Assembly: GCF_030864355.1 (NCBI RefSeq)
Contig: NC_083393.1
Location: 2,790,001 to 2,854,000 of the forward strand
Source of the DNA: Cutaneotrichosporon cavernicola
Taxonomy: Eukaryota > Basidiomycota > Tremellomycetes > Trichosporonales > Trichosporonaceae
Length of the DNA: 64,000 nt
Reading direction: 5' to 3'
Shown: positions 56,439 through 64,000 of the stretch, one piece after another
Position numbering within the stretch: position 1 is the first letter of the stretch
How the letters are laid out: each line of letters begins with the position of its first letter
Program-made: the position numbers and the translations under genes
The notes under the pieces: model-generated
Seen by the model: only the letters and a program-made list of their open reading frames with translations
Told to the model about the DNA's origin: nothing
Databases searched by the model: none

Positions 56439-58757
56439 ACGCCATCTCATACCGCGTGCACCGCGATAGCCCTGCGCTGTGCGCCCCATCACGTATCACG
56501 GATTGTAACGACGGACTCTTTTCGCTCTTCTCATTCACATGCGCCCCCGCGCGCGCGCACGCACCGCCTCTCGTGCCAACCAAGCACATCACACAACCCA
56601 TTCTCGTTCATAGATTGATAAACACTCGTATTGACATTGGCTGCGCCATCCGGGGGCTGTCGTCTGGGGAGGACGCACCTCCCACTACAATGCATCACTT
56701 TCCATCAGACGCAGCGGCACCCTCGATCTCAGACGGACTCTCAGAACCCGACTTGACACCGTGACGTATGACTGCGCACTCCTCTGGACTAAAGAACTGA
56801 GCGTCACCCTCGACTTCTTTGGCTCCTGAGTTCTGAAACCAGGCTCGTGAAATGTGAAAGCGTGGAAGGTTTGGGGGGTCCCGATCCCTGGCAGGAACAG
56901 TAATCTGCCATGGTTTCCAGCTAACAGGACCTCTGTTTCCATCTCGGCACGGCGTGCGCAATCGTGCAGATAGCCTGTGCGGCCGGATCACCGACAACTC
57001 GGCACGCGCCGCACGCCAAGCCGCCTAGCTGCAACATGGCTGGTCGTATTACATTCAACGCTGCATACTCGATTCGACTGCAAGCTACTGCGACGCATGG
57101 CAGGAATGGAACAGCGGGTAACTTTATGAGGCACAGGACTGTTCCGGCGGGAAGCGGGGCGAACATTGTGCTGCCGCCGTCTACCGTCACATTATCGCCC
57201 AACTACAACCTCACACAGCTGGCACAGCTGACCATGCATACCCACCCCCCACGGCCGAGGATCGGTATGCGTGAAAACAAAAGTGCCACCCCGCAGAGCA
57301 GACTAGTCTTGCCGAACAACCATCGTCGCTTAAACTGGCAGTTTCCATCCGCATCTACTATGAGCAATGCGGGTACTCACAAAGTGGTCGTTCTGGACAA
57401 TTTCGTGTCTAGCCTTCACCAGCCTCTTTCATGGCCGGGCAATGACAAGCCGCCTCCACAGGTCGAGGTTTCGCAGCGGCTTCTTGTGCCCCAATCCAGT
57501 GCTTGCGCATCTCGGTCTTGGTCTCGTCGAACTCCTTCTTCCTTGGGTTGGAGGCGGACGCCCACGGCGTCGACTGTGGCCATGAGGCTGGCAGTGGAAC
57601 TAGTCAGAGTTGTCCATTTACTCTGGGTGTCCTCAAGTCTTGGGCCCTATCGCATCAGCGTGGGACGGGTGTGTGACCACGACGTCGCCAGGCGACAGAG
57701 ACACTGTACGGACCCCAGCACAAACACCGCAGAGCCCGGGGGCACGAGCTCGCACTCGGAGCAGATACCGACACGGAAGCAAAGCGCAAAGTCCTGCGAC
57801 AGCGTGCCGAGGGACGTGTAGACCGTGTGGCATGCCAGGTGGAGCGTGTAATCAAGCGATAGTGTGGAGTAGCTGAGGTCAACTGAGGAGCAGAGGACGC
57901 ACATGTAGTTCCCGTTTGGGGGACGTTACCTTGGGCTGCAAAAAGCATGTCCATTGGTTGATACTGTGTCCGCATCGGGCGTACTGTCCTCGGAGCAGCA
58001 GGAGGAGAGGAAGCAAAGGGGCGTTAGGAAGGTAAAGAGGATGAGGAGGATGGGGGAGAATGGGCGAGTCGCGAGAATTTATGCTGCTGGCACTTGGACT
58101 GGTCCTCTCCCATACCTCGCCCAGTCGCTCTCGCTGCCCTCGTAGTCATTCGCTTCGTGCCAGCCGCGCAGCAGTAGCAGTGTCTGACAGTTCAACGCCT
58201 CCCCTCGGTCCTCACTACCTTCAGCCACATTCACACGCCCCGAGCTTCAAATTGTCGGCCACCTCCATTCCTCGACACCGAGCGCTGTGCCGTGGCGCCG
58301 AGATCTGGCACATTGGTGGCCGTCGGGCATGATGGCCCAGCGTCAGAGACCATGGTTGGGCCGAGGCGAGTATTTGCGGTGCCATCGAAGGAGGTGTGCA
58401 AACTCAGCCGGTGCGAGAGAACTGGCCTGATACTACCAACCACAGATTGTCAGTTCTGCGGCATATCCGGATGAACTAAGAGCGTCAGTGCTCGGGCTTC
58501 CAAGATCGGTCCAATTAGCTCCAGCGCGTTCCTCTGGAACAATAGCACTTTTGGTGAACAGCTCTGTGGATCTGTATCAGTTGCTCCTTGGGCACGGTGG
58601 TGCGACCATGCTTTGTAAGTTAGGTTCTTGACAACGGATCCTGGGACCGTTGGAAATCCTTTGTTCAGTCGCTGGATGTGGTGCCAGCATTGACCTCGAG
58701 GGTTGCTGGTTGCACAATGTTATACATGGTCTGCCGGCGCTCCGCGTCGACGATTAG
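56439..58757. other. 2.3-kb unresolved region
   Basis: No gene could be assigned with confidence. A 285-codon plus-strand frame (56964-57821) lacks any motif. The minus strand at 57,640-58,090 shows gene-like traits and is listed separately. The first ~150 bp should be the KRE6 3' UTR. Confidence 0.4.
57640..58090 (-). other. Possible degraded or unmodelled minus-strand gene
   Basis: On the minus strand a hydrophobic, signal-like stretch (PFSPILLILFTFLTPLCFLS) is followed, in another frame, by a Cys-rich segment with eight cysteines in about 85 residues (MCVLCSSVDL, LCFRVGICSECELVPPG, SVQCLCRLATSW). A charged piece lies further on (PRKKEFDETKTEMRKHW, near 57,520). No ATG precedes the hydrophobic stretch in frame, and I could not join the pieces with convincing splice sites. 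It may be a secreted or membrane protein with several short exons, or a pseudogene. Confidence 0.25.
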
Positions 58758-61700
58758 CTAGTGGTGGGGCATGTACTGGAAGGCAGGGACGTAAGCGCGG
58801 CGCGTGGGCGCATTTGCAACGCTCGCGCCGCTGTTGGTGCGGGTGAACGCGCTTGGGGGCGCACCCGACGGCATCGAGCTACCCGTGACGCTCTTCTTGT
58901 CGTCCGTGAGGTTCTCGAACTCGCGCAGCGCCTCACGTAAGCGCGCGTACCCCGCGGCCATTCCCGCGCCTGCCACACCGCTCATAGCGCTCAATCTGTG
59001 GCCTGCGCGCCGGGCGTTGGCTCCCACACTCCCCGCCATTGGGGTGGAGGTGCCACTTGGCGTGGGGGAGTCCTCTGGAGCGTCGTCGAACACCAGGCGA
59101 GCAGAGAAGGACGACCAGTCGCTCCGCTGCTGGAGATAAGGGCGGAGGAGGCGAGCGTCAATACGCCCGAGATGCGACTCCGTCATGTAGCTCCGCAACA
59201 CGTCGGGCTGCACGATGAACGAATTGCCCAGCTGGCGCAACATGTCGAACCGGTCGTTCAGGGCTGGTATATTGTACGCTGCGATCGCTTCCTGGTAGGA
59301 AGCAAGGTCCTTTGTGAGCATCAACCCGCCGGTCGGGTTCACTGGGAACTTCTTGTAGTGGTCTAGAAGTAGCGAGTGGAAGGCGACGCCGACCTCGAGG
59401 AGGAACGCCTCCCTATTCTTGCCAGACAGCGCAGTTGACGCTGCTTGTAAGTTGCCGAGGAAGTCGCAGATGAGATCGCATGGCTCAGTGTTGGTGCGCG
59501 CAAAGCTCAGGTCGTCGTTCTTGGGCTTGTAATCGTTCTTGCGCTGCTTGAGGAGCAGCTGCGCGAGCCACGAGACGATGACGTCCACCGCCTTCTGCAC
59601 CAGCGTGTTGATCTTGCCTTCAAGGAGCACGACGTTGTGCTGGTTGAACGTCGTCATCTCACGGCGCACGACTGGAGCAGAGCTCGTGAGGGGAACGAGC
59701 GCGGTTGAGCTGTACCGCTGCCAAAGCTGGCACACGAGGTTGGCGTTCTTAAGTACGGTCAGCATGCCGAGATCCGGCTCGGCGCGCGGGTCATCCTGCT
59801 CGAGCTTGGCGACGCGGCTTTCCAGCGCTGTCTCGGTGAAGCTGCGTCCAAAAGCCTCGGAGAGCACTTTACTTAACGCCATGACGTTCTTCGCTACCTC
59901 TGCAGACGGCGAGAGTTCGACAACGCGGCCAATCGCCTCGGCATGCCACCGCAGCATGCGCTCCGCCATCGGGACGGCGAGAACACCGTCTGCCGGGTCG
60001 ACGCGCTCCACGGGGCTCTCGGTGCTGCTCCGCAGGCTATCGTGCCGCGATAGACTCGGACGCGGCGTCGCGAGCCCTTGTAGCCCCTGCACACTACGAT
60101 GAGAGCCGGAACGTGCGGGTTTCTCCGGGCCTGGAGCCTTCGTCTTGTCAGACGAGAACGCCGACGTCGCGCTCGACGTGATAGTGTTCGTGAACAAGTT
60201 GGCATATTTTGAGATTGCCGCTGTCGCCTGGACGGTGGGGACCTGTCCGACGACGCGGTCGAGGAGCGAGTTGGGCTTCGCTTTGAGCACCGTCTCATGG
60301 TACCGCGTGAAGCGGGAGAGGAGGCCCCCGTACAACTCGACGAGGTTCTTGCTCTCGCTGTCGAGGTAGCGAGATCCTTCGAGCCAGGGCACGTAAATCT
60401 CGTCGAGAGCCTGTTCGAGCATCGCCGCAAGCGGCCCAGTCCCAGCGTCTGTGAGCTTGGCTGGGCCGACACCTAGAACGCCATCATACCCCTTGAGATC
60501 CTCGACCAATGACACGCACATCGCGTGCGTTAAGTGGAGCACACGGAGGAACGCGAGCGTCGTGATCCCCGATGCGCGGTTGACTAACGTCTCGATATGA
60601 TGCTGGATGACCTGCGCAAAAGTCCGCTGTAGGAACACCTGTAACACGGCGCTGGGGTTCGGGAACACGGCCTTGACGATCTGCGCTTCTTGGCTAACGG
60701 TGTCACGGATCGACTTGAACATAACAGTGAGACCCGGCTCACTGTCTGGCGGCAACGTATCTGGATCGCCGATGGAGCGCCAGAAGTCGGTACCGTTGCT
60801 TGCGCCAGCTTCTTCCAGCATCAACTCCCTCTTGATAAAGAAGTCGTGCTGATTAACGTACACCTGCACGCAGGACATGCCGCCGTTGAAGTCTTGCAGC
60901 ACGCGCGCGCAGTGCGCCATCATTCTCGGGTCACCCTTGCGGTACGCGCGGTCAAACAGCTTGAGCATCTCGCGCTCAAACTTCTCGCAGTACTTCTCGA
61001 CTTCGGAGCTAACGCGGTCTGCTCTTTCCTTCTCGGATCTGCGGTGAAGCACGTTGCGGTGAGCTGGTGACGAGCCATCGCCAATCGTCATGTGTCCATC
61101 CTTCGCAGCGGCGACCTCCGCATCCGAGACCGCCGTTGACGCGCTATCTGCCACGTCTTTTGCCACGGCCATCAACCGCCGCAGCACCAGTGCCAAGCGG
61201 ATACGTCCCTCGCGAGTTCCCTTCTCCGCGTACAGCTGCTCGAGGGGCGATGTAGAGTCATCCGTGGTGCCAGTCTGGTGCACCAACGAGAGGTAGTACG
61301 AGAGGAGGAGAGAGACGGCCTGCGCAGTCGAACGCGTCTGATGCAGGCCCTCAAGCTGTTCACCCACACGTGTTGCTGTGCGGCCCACGTCGCTCATCTT
61401 GCTCTCGAGGTGGGAGAACGACCCGCCGACAGCTTCAAAGCCGCTGTCAAGCTCGCGCAGGCGCTTCCCATACTCGCGATTCGCGCGGCGCACGTCGCTC
61501 TCCATCTTCTTCGTGCGTTCGGAGACCTGTGATCGAAGAGCAAGGAGCGAGTCTAGCGCAGGCGAGAACGCCTGCATGAAGGGGACAGGGTCGAAGGCTG
61601 TGGTCAGCTACGCAGCAACCACATCAGCTGGACTTACGCCCGGTGCTGGCCTTGCTCTCGGCAATCAGCTTCTCGCTGAGCGTCGACACGAATTCCTCAG

Positions 61701-61866
61701 TAGAGTACGCGTCCTGCTCAAATGTCGAGAGTTGGAGTGCCTTAGCAATGGCTGGGTCGCGGCGCAGGGGAGTCTGCAGCGTGCCATTCTCTGACCGCGA
61801 TGGTGGGAGGCGCACGCTCCGCTGCGGACGCCGTGGCGGCGGTGTATCTGGCGCCGGGGAGGACAT
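58758..61866 (-). CDS. SEC10: Exocyst complex component Sec10
   Basis: Two exons (61866..61638 and 61597..58758) give 1022 residues. The N-terminus is Pro/Arg-rich, then EEFVSTLSEKLIAESKAST is joined across a 40-nt intron to GPFDPVPFMQAFSPALDSLLALRSQV, a clear Sec10 block (family form FDPKPFIRTFE). A long coiled-coil region follows (RTKKMESDVRRANREYGKRLRELDSGFE), then helical rods (VFLQRTFAQVIQHHIETLVN, LTHAMCVSLVEDLKGYDG). Sec10 is one of eight exocyst subunits that tether secretory vesicles at the plasma membrane, working with Sec15. The middle has a Ser-rich insert around residues 520-570. The C-terminus has a disordered tail (PSGAPPSAFTRTNSG). The related recyclin/Rcy1 was considered, but the absence of an F-box and the FDPxPF start favour Sec10. 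Confidence 0.88.
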
Positions 61867-62168
61867 GGTATGGGGGTGTCCTGCCGGGGCCCAGGGAGGT
61901 TGGGAAGTGGATTGGAGCTGGATGTGGTGGATGCGTCGTTGCGTTGCCGAGTGCGGCGTTGAGATCGAACGTGAGGCGGCCCAACGTGAGGCCGTCATAG
62001 CGCAAGGGCCCACGTGGTATTTGAACCAGTTTGTAATTTCTCCTAATGGATATTAGTAAAGCGTTGTTGTTCCTTGCCAGAGTGATCGAAGCCACGTCGC
62101 GTCCTTGCTCATTTGGCTTCCTCCACTCTCTTCGCCAAACCTCACTCGACAACAGCCACACGCAAAGC
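61867..62168. promoter_or_regulatory. Divergent promoter SEC10/LCL2
   Basis: 302 bp separate the start codons of SEC10 (-) and LCL2 (+), so both promoters must lie here. No specific motif is recognised. An in-frame ATG at 62046 upstream of LCL2 is treated as leader. Confidence 0.45.
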
Positions 62169-62251
62169 ATGCTGCACCGCGTCGTGCTTCTCGCCGCCCT
62201 CCTCCCCTTCGCGTTGGCGTTCGGAAACTTCTTCAACTTCCCCTTCGGCCA

Positions 62252-62284
<33 letters not shown>

Positions 62285-62605
62285 GCAGCGACCTCGTCGC
62301 GAGTACCCTGGCTGGGACCTGTTGCATGACGGTGAGCCTCCCAGCTTTCCTCCGGCGGACAGCTAACCTCAGTGCACTGCCGCGCAGGTTACGTATGTAC
62401 CGGTAGCCTCGTTTGCGTGCCCACACCAGCTGACTGCCCATGCCCTTACCCGTGAGCTTCCCGAATGACGGCCGGAGTTGACACTAGCGAGGACACCAAG
62501 TGCGTGGTCCCCGATAACAGGGAACGCGACGAGGGAGAAGGTCCACCGTTCGTGTGCGTCCGCGGGGATTGCGACGACGTTGTCCGCTTTTCGCGTGCGA
62601 TATAA
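62169..62605 (+). CDS. LCL2: Secretory-pathway protein Lcl2
   Basis: Three exons (62169..62331, 62373..62451, 62488..62605) give 119 residues. A signal peptide (LHRVVLLAALLPFALAFG) leads into a tract of 13 Gln, then RREYPGWDLLHD and a six-Cys core: VHCRAGYVCTGSLVCV, DCPCPYP, KCVVPD, FVCVRGDC. This Cys pattern with DCPCPYP is the mark of Lcl2 (long chronological lifespan protein 2). Yeast genetics links Lcl2 to ER-associated degradation, but its biochemical role is unknown. The start was set at 62169 because the signal peptide begins there. Its 3' end is only 33 bp from the UBA4 stop on the other strand. Confidence 0.9.
62250..62288 (+). repeat. CAG/CAA tract coding for 13 Gln in LCL2
   Basis: Eight CAG, two CAA and three CAG codons lie directly after the signal peptide region. 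Lcl2 homologues have a Gln-rich segment at this place. Confidence 0.9.
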
Positions 62606-62638
62606 TCGGTTCAACCATGTCCTTACATGTATAGAGTA

Positions 62639-64000
62639 CTAGTACAATGGGAAGTGTGGGTCGATCTCGTGGCTCCAGGCAACCAAGCCGCCACGCACGT
62701 CTGTCGCCTCGCGACCCGACTGCCTGAAGGCAGCAGCTGCAACCTGTGAGTCGTTCCCCCGCCGACAGAGGAAGATCGCGCGACCTGGGGGTACATCCGC
62801 GCGTGAGGCAAGGATGGAGGCGAGGGGAATGTCTGCTGTCAGCTGGTAAAGAGGACCAAAACTCACTCATGGTGTGGGGGAGGCTGCAGATGCCGTACTC
62901 GTGTGGTGGCCTTGTGTCGATTACGACCACCTCTGGGGAGCCAACAACTGCACGAAGGTCCTGGCGTCAGCTCACAAGGAAAAGCTCCTCGCCTACCCCA
63001 ACGCTCATCCTGTCAGGAACCTCTGGGACAGCTGGAGTCTCTCCGCAAAGGGCAACATAATCGTGGCTGTCAAGGTCATCTGTAACCGTAGCGTTTGGTC
63101 CGCACGCCACGCACTTGGCACTGCGTGGACGCATACCGACTGTCCGCACCATCGGACTTCCTCCCAGATGGAGGATGTGCAACGACCCCTTGCCTCCGCC
63201 ACCGCTGGCGAGTAGCCGCAGGGCCTCGGCAGCCATCCCGCTCCCGACCATGCCGGTCACTGGACCCCAGACCCCTGCCTCGTCGCACCTGCCACTAGGT
63301 CCCGGCTTCGGCCACAGACACCGGTAGCAAGCGCGCTTGGTGTCATCATATGACCCGCCGTAAACTGCCCACTGCCCTGCGGCACCGAGGGCAGCCCCGC
63401 TCACGAGCGGAAGCGAGAGGCGGACACACGCGTCGTTGATTAGGTAGCGAGTGTACGGGCGATCCGTGCAGTCTAGGACCAGGTCGTGGTCCCGAAGAAT
63501 GGTCAGGGCGTTGGCGGGGGTGAGGGGTTCCGTGACTGGGTTGAGCGTCGGATGCGGGTTGATGCTGCCATTAGCGTCAACTTCAGAACTCCTGCCAACG
63601 GATTTGTAAATGAGGTAGTAGATCAACTCACGCCTTCAGGGCTATGCACGCTGACAGCGTTTTATTCATCCCCACACGCTCGGTGGTGTGCAGCACTTGC
63701 CTGTGTAGGTTGGATGCCGAGACAGTGTCATGGTCGATGATGGTAACCTCGCCTGCCGTTAGTTGGGATTGAAAAGGCGTCAACTCACCAACTCCTGCGC
63801 CTATAATATACTGAAGAGCTGGACATCCCAGTCCACCGGCGCCAACGACGGCCACACGTGCCTTCCTCACCGCCAGCTGGCCTGATGTCAGCTATCGGGT
63901 GCCGCCTCAACTGTTTACCGTCCAACCCCCACTCGGGCATTATCATCTGCCTCCCGTATCGCGCATACTCGTCGAGGCTCAGAGGCCACTCATGCTCGTC
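62639..64000 (-). CDS. UBA4: Ubiquitin-like activating enzyme Uba4 (MOCS3), 5' end missing
   Basis: The 5' end lies beyond the window. The first visible exon reads LDEYARYGRQMIMPEWGLDG, spliced (intron 63882-63918) to QLAVRKARVAVVGAGGLGCP, the nucleotide-binding start of an E1-like domain. Further marks are VTIIDHDTVSASNLHRQ, DLVLDCTDRPYTRYLINDAC, a zinc site (CYRCLWP and CVACG) and GRCDEAGVWGPVTGMVGS with the catalytic Cys. A C-terminal rhodanese domain follows, with VVVIDTRPPHEYGICSLP and the active loop CRRGNDSQ. Uba4 adenylates and thiocarboxylates Urm1 for tRNA wobble-uridine thiolation and protein urmylation; animal MOCS3 also serves MOCS2A. CRRGND instead of the common CRxGNDS wording keeps the catalytic Cys. 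It is split by several short introns. Confidence 0.92.

Noticed and set aside
56964..57821. 285-codon plus-strand frame
   Set aside because: Low-complexity Arg/Ser/Thr composition without motif or splice structure; kept only as part of the unresolved region.

Overview
The window is nuclear DNA from a basidiomycete yeast, most likely a tremellomycete close to Trichosporon/Cutaneotrichosporon. The evidence is GC-rich coding DNA, genes on both strands with many very short spliceosomal introns (about 30-40 nt, GTGAGN...CTGAC...AG), two intron-containing tRNA genes, and a purely eukaryotic gene set. The taxon is inferred from intron style and protein flavour; no marker gene was compared.

Layout. 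1-13 kb: 3' part of a MYST acetyltransferase, eIF3b, a three-repeat Myb factor (-), a long spacer, a mitochondrial rhodanese, exosome subunit RRP40 (-) and an intronless bacterial-type asparaginase (-). 13-22 kb: mitoribosomal mL54 (-) back to back with lariat-debranching enzyme DBR1, class 2 dihydroorotate dehydrogenase (-), a type II membrane histidine phosphatase, a small conserved-looking protein and tRNA-Lys. 22-33 kb: a spacer with a perfect hairpin, a Rho GTPase, LSM8, mitoribosomal uL13m, SOD1 (-) and a large predicted membrane protein (-). 33-35.5 kb: relics of a Ty3/gypsy-type retrotransposon. 35.8-50.6 kb: a leucine-rich-repeat protein (-), ALG14, a ZIP4/SPO22-like meiotic gene (-), a tail-anchored FHA protein, tRNA-Val (-), calcineurin B and a tail-anchored proline-rich protein (-). 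50.6-64 kb: a 3.8-kb spacer, KRE6/SKN1, an unresolved 2.3-kb stretch, exocyst SEC10 (-), LCL2 and UBA4 (-, runs off the window).

Most genes are housekeeping and unrelated in pathway, as is normal for a fungal chromosome. Some themes recur: RNA processing (LSM8, DBR1, RRP40), mitochondria (mL54, uL13m, rhodanese, dihydroorotate dehydrogenase), and secretion or cell wall (ALG14, KRE6, SEC10, LCL2). I saw no new multi-gene system. The more unusual signals are within genes: a SUMO-interacting-motif-like repeat in DBR1, a long C-terminal extension on dihydroorotate dehydrogenase, a tail-anchored FHA protein with a Ser/acidic repeat, stop-free introns whose length is a multiple of three, an 18-unit hexanucleotide tract inside an LSM8 intron, and a 17-bp perfect hairpin. 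Exon coordinates were placed by hand from splice consensus, reading frame and family alignment; phases were checked to join for every fully modelled gene.
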